Shown here: positions 27,134 to 39,126 of the stretch, piece after piece | Layout: the number at the start of each line of letters is the position of its first letter | Numbering within the stretch: the stretch's first letter is position 1 | Source: Berghia stephanieae | Taxonomy: Eukaryota > Mollusca > Gastropoda > Nudibranchia > Aeolidiidae | Assembly: GCA_034508935.3 (NCBI GenBank) | Contig: CM067452.1 | Coordinates: forward strand, 6,917,592-6,981,591 | Direction of reading: 5' to 3' | DNA length: 64,000 nucleotides | Translations under genes and position numbers: made by a program | The notes under the pieces: model-generated | What the model was told of the DNA's origin: nothing | Databases searched by the model: none | Seen by the model: the letters and a program-made list of their open reading frames with translations, nothing else

Positions 27134-30100
27134 ATGGCGACCATTGCGTTCTTTCGCGGTGGTCTGGTGTGTTCCATCATAGCATTTCTGTGTATGTTCA
27201 TTGCCTTTGCGTCTCCCTATTGGTATCAGTCATGGACAAGAGTTCACAGTTCTTTCGGCCATATCGGGCTGTGGCACGTCTGCCTGAGTGGGTTCATCAT
27301 GCCCCGTGACCCTGTCATGAAGTCCTACGTCGGATGCTGGTGGATTCACTCCTCGGAATTCGAGGCAATCAAAGACCAACTCCAACCAGGTAAAATGGTC
27401 AAGGGGATATTTGATTACCTGTCAGTCAAGGTAGAGTTGTGACGTTTTATTATGGTTTGGATTGGACATAGAAACAAAATGGCTTTTCGACGTGAGGGTT
27501 CTGAACCTGATGATAACAAGTGACGTTTCGTCCACTTCCGTGTTAGCCAGTTAAGCGTTAGGGACTGTTATTGTTTTTGTTTTGAATGTTATACTTATTG
27601 TAATGAATGTCCATATCATACTTCATCTTTATAGCGGGAATACAGTGACTGACACTCGTATTATGTCTTTCCTTAGTTGCCAGGGAGCTGAACAACGTTC
27701 AACCCATTCGACTTCGACCGTAGCAGGATTCAGTGTTACACTTATCTATAGACTATAGGAATATCACACGCGCGACCGATAAAGCAGATCAAACATTAAT
27801 TTTGGTTAATTGTGGTTGCAGGTTGTCAATAGAACAACAAATTCAATACAATGTAAGGGAGTCTTTCCACAAGTTCCTAGCATTGAAGGGCAAAAGTCCC
27901 ATTGGAAAAAATACAAACAAAAAAAGAACCCGATCCCCCCCTTCCCCCCCTTTTTCCATTCTCTTGATGTAAATAATATAATAGTGAACACTAATAAAAT
28001 AATGATATATATAATTAAATAACAAAGCAAGGCCATGCTAGGAACTTGCAGAAAGACAGCCCAATACAACGGTACAATGTGTCAGCATACTCTCTATTGA
28101 TGCAGAAGGGTCAGGGGTCACATTGGTTATTGTGTCAACAAATAAGGGATGGTTCAGCCGGACAGTGTCTCAACATGTCATCATAAAATCCAAGCAAGGT
28201 TAAGCATGATAAGTGGTTGGAAGGGTGACAGTAATTATTGTGGAAAATTCTGTTCCTGACACCAATGTTGTGTCTTTGGTTAAGGCACTTGACTCAAGTA
28301 TGAATGAGTACCACCTGGTTACAGGCAGTTACAAATATAATGTGTGCTAGTGGAAGAAGAATGCCTAACAGTACAGGCTCATTATAGATAGTATGCAGAT
28401 GACGTCATTCAGGTCTTTGTTATTGTTTTTGCCATCCGCGTTTGTGAGTTGTTCTCACTAAACTGTATTAACCAGACTATAAAAGTTCATGGTTACACAG
28501 AGTTTGTGTGTTGGTCCGTTATACTTCCGGATGGCAATGTTGTGAACTCCTTGGCCAAGCGCATTCTATCTATACTGTATGTAATAGAATAATGGTTCCA
28601 TATGGACTGCTGGGGGAATTGATGATCCATTGTGAAGCGCATAGGGCATGGTTAATCAGTGGATGAGTGCTGTATAAATGTTCATATTGATATATTTAAT
28701 ACAGAATGACTTTCTCATGATTTGATGAATATTTATCTTGTTGCTGTTCCAATATTTGTTGGACACCTTCATTGACAGATAGGATCACAATTCAAATACA
28801 ATGAATCAAAATGATTTACTGATAAGACAGGTTTTTTTTCTCAACAAATTATAGCAGACCTGTCAACTTCTACAAAAAATTCGTAGAATTATGAACTTTT
28901 GTATCACATTTCAGAACTTTGTGAGCGTCTTTTGGTCCTACAGAGACAATACTGTCAACGGCCAGGTACTCATTTTACACCTGAATACGGTGAGAGAATG
29001 TGAGTAAAGAGCATTTTCCAAGGACTCAACTATGCGCCGAGTTGAGACTCGAGTCTAGGACCTTCCGATATGAAAGCGAGTGTAATACCACAAAACCACA
29101 ATGGTCAGGACGATGCCATTGAGATTTTATTCTTTTTATTTATCACGACACACGGATCCGTTTGATTCATTGATTTCTTTTATATTCCAGTTTGGTTTCG
29201 ATTCATCCAAGCGTTTTGTGTGTTCACCTTGCTCATGGATCTGTTTGCCGTTGCTTTGTCTGTCTGCTACAATTTTGAAGAGACCAGAGTGCGTCTGTAC
29301 CAGAAGAGACCTCGGATGTTTTTTATCATCAGTTTCTTGTTATTGGGATCAGGTGGGCAATCAATGTTGTTTACATCTACAAATAAGACAAAACTTGAGT
29401 TTTTATATAGCGCAATATCCACTAAACTTGTTCAAAGCGCTTTACTAATGTTCCCTAGCCAACAGCAACATGTAGCATGTAGAACGAGGCATGACGTGTG
29501 TTAGCTGATATTACAATTTTTTGGATAGAGACAATGCTGTTAGCGGCACGGTACTCATTTTACACCTGAGTATGGTGAGGGAATGTGAATAAAGAGCCTT
29601 TTCCAATGACTCAACTATGCATTGCTCGGGACTCGAACCCAGGATCTTCTGATCCTAAGGTGAGTGTCTTAACATTAGACCACATAGCCACACAAGATAA
29701 ATCTGAAAAGATGTATTGAATAGTAATAAACGAAACGAATAAAACAGCTTTTAAAAAAAACAAAATACCAAACACAAAACGTTTCAAGCTCAAAACGAGA
29801 GTTACTGGACTTTTGTCTCCTCTTGTCTATTTTTATACCAATTTTAAATAAAACCGAGCTTTGAGCTTTTATATAGCACAATATCCACATAATGTGCTCA
29901 AACTGCTGTACAGCACACAGGCGTTTATTGCTTTCAGTTTAGTTCGCCAGGTAAATCTAGCCAGTCTAGTGATGATGAGTCATAGCTTTACACTAAGAGA
30001 GGGAGACAATTTTTTCGCCGTTTTGATCTATTTTTTCTGAATTTAAAACTAATGTAGTATTGCCGTTATTAAGTGTAGCAAAAATATTTTTATACTACCA

Positions 30101-33100
30101 AACAGTTTATTAACAGAGTTTTTATTGATTATTTAATCATAATTATGATGGCGTTAAAAAGCAAGAGGGATAACCCATGAAATTGATCCATAAATTTAAG
30201 TGAATTAAAATTTTTAAGAGAATATTTTAGCATGTTCAACACTTAAGATTTTAAAACAAAAGTAATGGAAATGATGTTGAATATCTGTATAATGTAGACA
30301 TATAAATTTTATATCAGTAGATTGAGGCGTTTGAGATATCAGTTCACCTGTACGTAAAAGTAATAATTTTGAGTAAGGTAAAATTGAAATCCAATCACAG
30401 CATTGTCTTAATAGAAATTTTATAATAAACCAGAAACATAGTCAAATGTGATTCACTTATATCTATCCCAGAATCAACGAATTATAAGAATTCCAGTAAA
30501 AATTGTTATATAAGGCATTCATTTAAAGACAATCAAAACCACTAAGAAAATCTTAAAGAGTTCTTATAAGTTTCATAACCTTATTTTTGAGATATCCATG
30601 CCCATTACTTTTTTTCATGTACTTGACTTGCACCTCTTTTAATTTGTGTGCCATATAGACTGCATATAGCACATCACTGGTGAAAGATTAGGATCCTATT
30701 CACCTCATTAAGTATTGTTTCTTGTTCAGAGTTTTCTCATTGAACCAAAGGTATCAATACCTGCATCGCATTTCTTTAAATTATGTATCAGTGAAACACA
30801 TTTCTTGCAAATTGAAATATTTAAATATGTCAGAATTTCACATTTATATTTATAGTCAACTGTTGATAACGTCTAGAGTCTTTTAATCCTCTCAGCATGG
30901 CTCTGTACTCTTTCACAACAAATTCGACATATTTCATTTGTACTGGTGTGATGACCGTCTTCAGTGTGTCTCTCCATAACCTGAACAGAGCTTAAATAAG
31001 TAAATTTAAGAAATATCTAAAATTTCCGCTTAAATTCAATGAAATCAAATTAAATAAATGTCTCTTATCATCACTATCTAGTTTTATTATTGGGTTTCTA
31101 AAATATGAAATATTCTCCTCTTTGTTGGTTACAAAAATAATTATTGAGATTCCTTTCCACACCGTCTATTCTTATATCCCTGAATCTACATAATAAAGTA
31201 TATATCATATGAAAGATAATTTTATCTACTTTTCACTGATCCCTCACACTTGATGGTAAAAAGTGTTGGCTTGATATTTTGAATTTTTAAATATTTCTTA
31301 AACTTATAATTTAAATATTTATTTCATAAAAAACTCTGTTTATTCAAAAGAGCAAAACACAAACTTATCATTTAATGATGTAAATTAAAATAATTGCATC
31401 TTGTAGAGGAAAAATTGGCCTTTGTATCCATATATGTTTGAAAATTATGAAAAAGATGCTGCGTCCACAACGGGCTGAGAAAATTGAGTATTTTGATGAA
31501 ATTTCTACTACTCTCTGCCTGAGAGAAATTCAAAGCGATGAGATTTACCTGCAGACATAATTTATTGCCAATGCACGCCGTCTTGACAGCTGTTATCACT
31601 GTTGCTGACGGTGGGTTGTTTACATTACTCGACGTAGCCAGTGAGGGAAGAAGTAACTAAAGTGAAAGTTTGGGCCCTATTTAAACGGCTGTGAGCAGGT
31701 CAAAAGACAGCAGCACTTGACATGTAGAACAATACATGATGCCTGGGAGGTGCTATTACAATTTTTGTTTTTTTTTGGACAGAGACAAGACTGTTATTGG
31801 TAGGGTACACATTTTACATCTGAGTACGAGGGAAGTAAGTAAAGAAATTTTTCAAGGACTCAGCTTTGCATGCTCAGAGCAGGACTCGAACTCTGGATAT
31901 CTCGGTATGAAGGTGGTTGTTATACATCAATACGGCCAAATCCACACAATACAACATAATTTTGTTCTTCCAACAGCTTTTCTGGTGTTCCTGATCTCGC
32001 TGGTTTTTGCTGAGAAGAGCTTGGATGACGAGTGGATGCCCCGTCCCTGGATGAATTATTTGTCTTGGAGTTTTGGCCTGTGTGTTCTCTCTGGATTCTT
32101 TGCTGCCTTTGGGGGGATGTCCTTTTTTATCCTAGCTCTGGTATTCAAGGTAGGGAATCCAATGTGACATGTGTTGGGTGGGTGGAGTTACTTGTCTTTG
32201 TCATCTCTCTATGTGGTATTCAAGGTAGGGAATCTAATGTGGCATGTGTTGGGTGGTTGGAGTTACTTGTCTTTGTCATCTCTCTATGTGGTATTCAAGG
32301 TAGGGAATCCAATGTGGCATGTGTTGGGTGGGTGGAGTTACTTGTCTTTGTCATCTCTCTATGTGGTATTCAAGGTAGGAAATCCAATGTGACATGTGTT
32401 GGGTGGTTGGAGTTACTTGTCTTTGTCATCTCTCTATGTGGTATTCAAGGTAGGGAATCCAATGTGGCATGTGTTGGGTGGTTGGTGTTACTTGTCTTTG
32501 TCATCTCTCTATGTGGTATTCAAGGTAGGGAATCTAATGTGGCATGTGTTGGGTGGGTGGAGTTACTTGTCTTTGCCATCTCTCTATGTGGTATTCAAGG
32601 TAGGGAATCCAATGTGGCATGTGTTGGGTGGGTGGAGTTACTTGTCTTTGTCATCTCTCTATGTGGTATTCAAGGTAGAGAATCCAATGTGGCATGTGTT
32701 GGGTGGGTGGAGTTACTTGTCTTTGTCATCTCTATGTGGTATTCAAGGTAGGTAATCCAATGTGGCATGTGTTGGGTGGGTGGAGTTGCTTGTCTTTGTC
32801 ATCTCTATGTGGCATTCAAGGTAGGGAATCCAATGTGGCATGTGTTGGGTGGGTGGAATTACTTGTCTTTGTCATCTCTCTATGTATTCAAAATAATGAG
32901 AGGAACCTTTAACTGGTATCGATTCAATGCAAATACTCCCACCTCATTGTCATACTCGCTATCCGGAAGGTTGACACAAAACATACGAGCTAAAAATGAT
33001 GGTGTCGTGTTTTCAATGGGGTTTGACGAAACAAATTTGATTTTTCAATAAAATATTCATGATGTCTGATCAATCTCATAAGACACGCAAACCGTCTTCA

Positions 33101-33720
33101 TGTCTATTGTAAACACCGTATGTAAAATTTGGTGACGATTGGTCCCGTGGTTTCAGAGCCTTAGTGTTACAAAAATTCCAATTTGCCAAATTTATAAGAA
33201 AGTTATTATTGACAGTTTTCACAGATGTTTTAAAATTTGTTCTTTGTTTCAGGACAAGGAAGATAATGGAGACCCTGGCGTGATTTCCCGTGGAGAACTT
33301 GCAGCCAAGAAACGAGCCTTGGAGAAACAAGACGAGGCAGTCAGAGAGCAGGGAGCCATGTCAATGGAGCCGCCCAAATATGGACATTATGGATCAGGGA
33401 GTGTCGCTGGAATGGCAAGGCCGGGATATTATGGATCCGGTTCCATCGCTCACCAAAGGCCGGCTGGCCATCATGGGTCAGGTCAAATCATGCGTCCAGG
33501 TCCCCATCAGACATCTGCCATATCTGTCCACGCCCCTCACCATGGTTCTGGTAGTAGTATAGGGGTCCGTCCGCCACCACCGTCATATGGTGTTGGTGCT
33601 CAAAGGCCAGGAGCCGGCCATCACCAATACCAGCATGGCCCTGCACACCGGGAGAGGCCGTCTGCCCCACCGTCTATCGCTGAATCCCAGGGATCTAGAG
33701 CACCAGAGTCTGCTGTGTAA
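27134..33720 (+). CDS. Claudin/PMP22-type four-helix membrane protein B
   Basis: Four exons: 27134-27389, 29191-29352, 31977-32149 and 33253-33720, with GT-AG introns in phases 1, 1 and 0. They join into an intact 352-residue frame. TM1 is near residues 10-27. Loop 1 carries GLW (45-47), Cys 50 and Cys 68, followed by WW as in gene A. Exon 2 holds TM2 (FCVFTLLMDLFAVALSV) and the start of TM3; exon 3 holds TM3 and TM4, with LSWSFGLCVLSGFFAAFGG matching gene A's LSWSFGCAVLSGFFSIFA. Exon 4 adds a 155-residue cytoplasmic tail rich in Gly, His, Pro and Ser with repeated YGSGS/HGSGS motifs, absent from gene A. Exon 3's donor is embedded in a 75-bp minisatellite. A junctional membrane role is inferred from the family only. 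Confidence 0.85.
27440..28150. other. Gene B intron 1, nothing recognised
   Basis: A near-inverted pair GAGTCTTTCCACAAGTTCCTAGC and AGGAACTTGCAGAAAGAC (27868 against 28040) encloses about 170 bp, possibly a small decayed MITE. Otherwise no feature. Confidence 0.35.
28155..28700 (+). repeat. 5S-like SINE interrupted by repeat X
   Basis: Same family as 19840-20200. The body up to GCCTAACAGTACAGG and the 3' part from ATAATGGTTCCATATGG are contiguous in the other copy but separated here by about 185 bp of repeat X (28380-28565). Confidence 0.6.
28380..28565 (+). repeat. Repeat X copy with inverted ends
   Basis: Contains the ACCAGACTATAAAAG block of repeat X. TTGCCATCCGCG and TTCCGGATGGCAA are inverted inside it, suggesting a MITE-like unit. 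Confidence 0.5.
28945..29100 (-). repeat. SINE A, partial, minus strand
   Basis: The complement of the SINE A head and body; ends at TGTAATACCACAAAACCACA, the reversed tRNA-like 5' end. Confidence 0.75.
29385..29695 (-). repeat. SINE A, near full, minus strand
   Basis: Runs from AAACTTGAGTTTTTATATAGC to TAGACCACATAGCCACAC. It begins about 35 bp after gene B exon 2. Confidence 0.85.
29702..29810 (-). repeat. Penelope-like terminus fragment
   Basis: On the minus strand contains AAACGTTTTGTGTTTGGTATT and a degraded hammerhead-like core, followed by AAAAGCTGTTTTATTCG and TTTATTACTATTC. Confidence 0.5.
29866..31950 (-). repeat. SINE A copy split by element K1
   Basis: The SINE 3' part lies at 29866-29915 (GAGCTTTTATATAGCACAAT) and the 5' part at 31694-31950 (CAGCAGCACTTGACATGTAG, then body and head). 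Removing 29916-31693 and one copy of AGCA restores continuous SINE A sequence, as at 48815-49095. Confidence 0.8.
29912..31697. mobile_element. TIR DNA transposon family K, copy K1 (1.78 kb)
   Basis: The element 29916-31693 is flanked by AGCA at 29912-29915 and 31694-31697. The ends are CACAGGCGTTTATTGCTTTC on the left and the complement of CACAGCCGTTTAAATAG on the right, each followed by a TTTCA(G/C)TTTAGTT block. Both ends align to element K2 (53933-58226) in opposite orientation: left also shares AGGTAAAT, right shares ACCCACCGTC. The body is AT-rich with no recognisable coding, so it is probably non-autonomous. CAC-starting ends with a 4-bp target duplication fit the CACTA/Mirage/Chapaev group best, but there is no transposase to prove it. 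Confidence 0.82.
32143..32892 (+). repeat. 75-bp minisatellite spanning a splice donor
   Basis: About ten copies of a 75-bp unit starting at the end of gene B exon 3. Each repeats TATTCAAGGTAGG(G/T/A)AATC, i.e. the exon end plus the GTAGG donor. 75 is divisible by three. In the exon frame several units are open and would encode 25 residues each (VFKVGNPMWHVLGG...), but the first unit carries TGA just after the normal donor. Two units near the right end are shortened by two bases. Confidence 0.95.
32893..33252 (+). other. Gene B intron 3, right part
   Basis: No feature beyond the acceptor of exon 4 (AG at 33251-33252). Confidence 0.4.
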
Positions 33721-33881
33721 CTGATTTGTTAATGTTTTGGAAATGTTATGTTAATATTCTGTTATGTTAGAGAGTTTATTAATTTTGAGTTGGTTGTGAA
33801 TGTTTTGTTTTTTAAAATTGATTAGTGAGTTCCTCTCCCCATGTGAATGTATTTGAAATTGAAAAAGTTTCTTCCATTAGC

Positions 33882-33887
33882 CCCCCC

Positions 33888-33950
<63 letters not shown>
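33882..33950 (+). repeat. C run plus (CT)n microsatellite
   Basis: About 17 C residues then about 25 CT units in the 3' flank of gene B. Confidence 0.95.
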
Positions 33951-33952
<2 letters not shown>

Positions 33953-34139
33953 CCCCTCTCTCCTATTTGAGAATTGTCACCTGTGGCCCACAAATACAAT
34001 GTATAGTAAAATATAGGGAGTAAAAATGACTCGTAAAAAAGATACAACACAAAGTCAAAAAGTAAATTTATAGTAAAAACAATGATGAAAAAAAAAAAAG
34101 ACATGTCAGTTTTTTTGCCATTTAAAGACTGATTACCAT

Positions 34140-34300
34140 CAACCGTGGACCTCAACAATATCAGAGACACAGCATCAAACAGACAGGAATGGAGATTCCT
34201 CTGCACAGAAATCAAGAAGGCCACCGAGGCTGTAAAGTCAGTTGTCCATGCCAGTGAACAGCTTCAAGTCAAGCCAGTCAATGAAATGAACGATATTTAT
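34140..34300 (+). repeat. LINE 3' coding relic
   Basis: Encodes DLNNIRDTASNRQEWR and LCTEIKKATEAV, similar to the extreme C-terminus of LINE reverse transcriptases (the 'DR..WR' segment). Only this short tail is visible. Moderate confidence. Confidence 0.5.
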
Positions 34301-34600
34301 TCTCTTGAATACAGAATACAGGGTCCAATTCTAAGTCGTTTCATGTGTTGGTTGCAATACCATTGTGGGGTGGTGGGTAACATTTAGGTAGGTTGTGTCA
34401 CAATACACGTCATCTAGTGACTGTCCTGTCATTTTTCTCACCCGTTGCTATTGATTGATTTACAACACGGATGAGAGGAAGACTTTTTTTATTGTTCAAA
34501 AACATTGTATGTCTGCTAGGGAAAAGCATGGAGGAGACACAAACTGGTGTTCCATGTATCAGCAAAAATTTTACCACTTTTCTCAGTTTGTGGCCACTGG

Positions 34601-34624
34601 AAGGGGGGGGGGGGGGGGGGGGGG
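34601..34624 (+). repeat. G homopolymer run
   Basis: About 24 consecutive G residues; length is likely unreliable. Confidence 0.9.
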
Positions 34625-34781
34625 CATCTTCAGGCAAGGCATTGAACAGTAATTGATGGGAGATAATTGAAATCTGTAAAATGTGTCTTCAAGTAAAAAT
34701 GTCAAATCCAATAACAACCAACATCCTGGGAAGTGAACGTTTTCGTCAAATCCAAAACGTTTCTGGGACAGGCAGGCATGC

Positions 34782-34785
<4 letters not shown>

Positions 34786-34840
<55 letters not shown>
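34786..34840 (+). repeat. (AT)n microsatellite
   Basis: Nearly pure TA repeat. Confidence 0.95.
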
Positions 34841-34842
<2 letters not shown>

Positions 34843-34886
34843 ATATTGTGTATAATCTTAACAACCCGAGAAAACTTGTCAGATTA

Positions 34887-35192
34887 CTGGGTGGGGTCTT
34901 TTGACCTCCCATGGTGGGTAGGAGGTCACTTGCTGTATCTTCTATTCCTTATATCCGTTTTCTGATTTCTTTCTGGCTTTGTCTTGGAATGGGAGTGGGA
35001 TCCTGGGCTTGTGTCTGAATGAGACTTTTAGACATCTGTTCTCTATTTGAACCAATTCCCCTCTGTCTTACATTTTCTTATTTTTTAAAAAGTTGTAAAT
35101 GCAGAATGTTTTGACTATCCCATTTTCTTCCTTTTTACTGGCGCTGAAACGACCTAAATTTGGTGCAAGCGCCGTAAATTCCTTTAAAACAA
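34887..35192 (+). repeat. SINE C copy, internally deleted
   Basis: Starts CTGGGTGGGGTCTTTTGACC and ends with the hairpin tail (TGGCGCTGAAACGACCTAAA then AAGCGCCGTAAA). The middle of the family is missing. Confidence 0.8.
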
Positions 35193-36525
35193 CAGTTTTA
35201 TTTCCATTCAGAAGTTCACCGCGATTTTGTCATTCCATCTTCTTTTTTCAAGGGGTTTGAGAGTGAAGACATTGTGTTTGTTAGATCTAATTCCAATTTA
35301 TGTAGAACTGTGTTGTCTGTTTGATTATTTTGTGATCTGTGTCGACTTTTTAAAATACCTTTAGTTCATTCATTATTTGAAACAATGTCCATTCCATTTC
35401 TTTTACATTCCAGTACTTGATGTCATGATAACAAATACTGATACTGATAACTTGAACTACTGACAGCTGGGGTAACGTTGTCTCTGTGAATTTGGAGCAT
35501 TTTGAATCATCTCAGCTTTGTTACAGTTATTGTACATGTTAACAGACTTGAATTTTTATCAAAGAAAATAATTGCCACAAAACTAAACAATCTCTCATTG
35601 GTCCAACATTCAAGAGGCAAAGTTTTCCCAGTTGACGGTGTCTCATTCCATCATTGATTCCATTGAATTGTTGATAAAATTTCAAACATTTAAGATCTAT
35701 ATTTTATATTCTATCATTTCAAATCTTGCCATTTAAGGCAAAACATTTACTTTTATGACTTTGGAGTTTGAATTGGAAATGTTTATTATTTTCTCTGATC
35801 TGGTATTTGAATCAGGTCTTCACTCTTTTTATTGGGTCCTGTTCAACCCCCCCCCCCCCCCCCTGAAAAAAAAAATCAAAGGTAAATAGGGGGGGGGGGG
35901 GGGGGTGACAGTGTGGCTGGTTCTCTCTTGGTCACACTGGACAATCAGAATTATTGAACGAAAAAGAAAAGTTGAGTTCTTAACTTGTGTCCGATTTATC
36001 AACGCATTTTTTTTTTTTTTAGAAATACCATGCGTTTTGATTTGTCTTGCTTCAAGGGACAGTTTTTAGTTGTGTTTTACAGTTTAATTAGTTTCTTTAC
36101 TGTGGAATATATGCAGATGAATTCTCCATGCTTGCTTGATTTGTGTGTCAATGAAAATGAGCGCTCATAAAATTTTTAATGAATGGCTGCACATGTGTCG
36201 TATAAACTATAACTGAAAATTTCTTATTTAAATTTTAAAAAAAGAGAGTTTGTATTCAGAGTTTTGTATAAAATGTTCGGTTTGATTTCTTTGTTTCAGA
36301 GAGAAATTATACAAAGCCTGCCATGATAATTTGATTTGTAGATAGGCCCCCTATATCCGTCAACCATTTATCATTTGTGAGTTTTAGGATATCGGAGAAC
36401 GAATGGGATTTTTTTCCAGGCTGTTTAAGTTTATTTAAATAAATTTTCATTCAGATTATGGAAAGTAAAAAATGGTGATTTTCATAAGGGTTGGTTTTAT
36501 TGTTTTACTTTTGTCTTTTCAAAAA
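35193..36525. other. No gene seen
   Basis: AT-rich, with a C run at about 35848-35863 and a G run at about 35889-35906. No supported gene or RNA. Confidence 0.4.
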
Positions 36526-37324
36526 TAGTCCGTTCCCTTAATGGAAAAATTGTGCAAATCGTGTAACCAGCATGAAATTTTCACACAAAGTGCAGAATTT
36601 TATGAGGATTTCGAAAATAGGTGGCTCCAAGTTGAAATATAGCTGGAACCACGAGTTATTGCCCTTTAAAGGTGACAAAATACATTTTTTCAACATTTTT
36701 TTTTTTTCAAAAAATTACGGTTTTATAAATATTTTATAATGATGTGGTTATTTTGCTATTCCCTTGCGTACTTTGGACTCAGAAAATACTTTTCCATTTC
36801 AATTTTATTGAAATATATAAGAAAATACGAAATTCAATTGGGATTTTTCAGGAAATTTTAAAAAATATATATCTCCTTCCTGGAAACTGTTTAAATGGTT
36901 TAGAATCTGACATATATTTGAAATGCCATGCATTTCAAAAACATTTTTTAATCTTCACATCCTCTAAAATCAAGCAATATTAATTTGATTAAAAAAAAAA
37001 AAACAATAATAGACAATTCAACTGCCTATGCAAGTACCCCTTCTCCTCCCGACACACACGTACAATCACTCTCAAACATAAGAGTACAATGTATTTCTAT
37101 CATAAAGCAAATAACACGTTTAAATTTATATATATATATATATATTGTACAATACATATTTATTCAATGGAGAATTGAACCATTTAAAACATTTTTTTCT
37201 GTGTACATATTTAACAGCAGCATTATTATAGATTTACATCCCTTTTTTAAAATTACATAGTTTGTTGAAAACATACAATTGAAAAACGTGTTTAAAGTCA
37301 ATCATTGTCTCTAGAACATTGACC

Positions 37325-39126
37325 ATTGCAGGCACATAACAAAGTACATGGAAGAGATGCCTTAACACAATTGCATCTTTTGGAGCATCCCTTTGATGAA
37401 CAGTTACATTTAATCAGATTTTGTGAGGCATGTGTAAGGTCAGTCAAAGTGGACCACTTTGGCATCCCATCTTCTTTCCAACCAAAATCTGATTTGGAAG
37501 GAAGACTAGGGACTTAAGCAAGGGAGCGTTTCCATACATAACGAGCTTGGTAAACTGCTCGATTTAAATGCTGTTTGAGAGCTTCACGAGTTGGTGGCAT
37601 ATTGTCTGGAAGGCGTGACTTTTTTGTAAAAAGTTCACGCTGGCATTCATTGACAGCAGATAAGTTGGTTGCTCTGTCAAACAACAAACAGACAAATCTC
37701 TGGATGATGTTGAAATACTTGTCTCTTTATAGAACTGGCAAATTCTTTTACTAGTTTCAGCTGTAATATCTTTTACCCTAGCATAGGAAATTGATAAACC
37801 CAGAGCAGACAGTTTATCAATAAGACCTTTCTTTCTGGTTTTGTCAAAAACCATGACTCCTAAATAAACGGGGATTGGGGTTTCCTTGGACAACTGTTTT
37901 CTAGTGCTACCTGAATTTTGCGGGCTTTTGTTGTTGTGGTTCAACATGATATACTGTGAAATTGTCTTGGTATGTCGATTCTGATGACCTAAACTTAGCG
38001 AACACTGACCACTTCAAATGCCATTCACAATTTTCACTAATTTGTGTGGTACACTATTGACAATGCTATCATGATCTATATTGAGGGGTGATATGAATGT
38101 ATGATTTCTTATTCTGGTCTTATAATATCAACTGCTTTTTGTATTGCAAGATCATCATTTGAATCTAAATCGGCAATAGCTGCTTGTGAAATAACATTCC
38201 CCTCTTTGAAAGTAAGCAAGACTTCCCGCCCATCCCTGTATTCCATTAAAGAAGGAACTCTCGATAGTAAATTTTCTTTGAATCTAGTTTTATGTACATA
38301 TACATCCGACAAATTTATGGCATTTAATTTTGACAAAAAGTAAATTGTAGAGATCATTCAGCTTAAACACAACATTTGTCTCTGTGCGAGCTTGTTGTTG
38401 ATCAATAAAATTGACAATATCCTGTGTGCATTCTGCAATGTGTGTTTTGTATTTGTTGTCTGAAGTATTTTTACATCTAAAATTGTCTGCTCTTCTGTGG
38501 AACAGTATAAGGCAAGGCTTATGATACTTTGCTTCCACCGCAATAAGATCACCCTCCGCAAATACTCTAAAAATACTTGTATCTGAAAGAAGGACAGCTT
38601 CCTAGTAGACTTTTTGTGAAAGAGCAGGAGTCCGCACCTCAGTCAATTCCACTTCACAACCCTTACAAAACAAGCAGTGTTTGCTTACATGTGATGTGTT
38701 TAATGTGCCTCTTGTGTCAGGACTTGCAACGGCTTCACTATTACATTGATTTATCTTCTTTGCAAGCCTTTTGAGTTTTGATTTATGAAACCTGTGTCTG
38801 CAATTCTTATGGTAAAGTCCATCATTGTCTCTCAAAAAACTAACAAGACATTTCACAGGTTGGTTAATATTGAATTTCAATGCTATTGGCAATCTGCCTG
38901 AGTCATGAAAAAGTTTGATATCCTCAGAAATGGCAACATAAATGTCTTCAATACAATTTAACTTGGTTGCTTTTTTAGGGTTTGTGAGAGGAGAATTTTC
39001 AATGGTTTCTTGACAAAACAGGCACTTCGACCAGTCAATTTCAGGGGAAGCTTGATCGAGTCTTGGAACTTTGTTCAGATTTTTACAGTCGACAATGGAT
39101 GTCTGCCGCTTCTTTCCTCTTGCCAT
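37325..39126 (-). pseudogene. Cys-rich invertebrate multicopy protein, broken copy in element J
   Basis: ATG at 39126 opens a 174-codon frame with two metal-ligand-like clusters (CLFCQE near residue 36, HKNCRHRFHKSK near 131, CLFCKGCE near 155). Further family blocks follow in other frames: AVEAKYHKPCLILFHRRA (about 38490-38545), DKTRKKGLIDKLSALGLS (about 37790-37860) and a Cys-rich C-terminus (LIKCNCSSKGCSKRCNCV, about 37340-37410). I recall this domain order from a large, poorly characterised family repeated in many invertebrate genomes, usually about 1,000 residues or more. This copy has several frame breaks and lacks the middle of the protein. Function unknown; association with TIRs suggests a transposon-borne gene. 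Confidence 0.65.

Noticed and set aside
32032-32751. 239-codon open frame over the 75-bp array
   Set aside because: Created by an in-frame minisatellite in a frame different from exon 3; no evidence it is translated as a separate protein.
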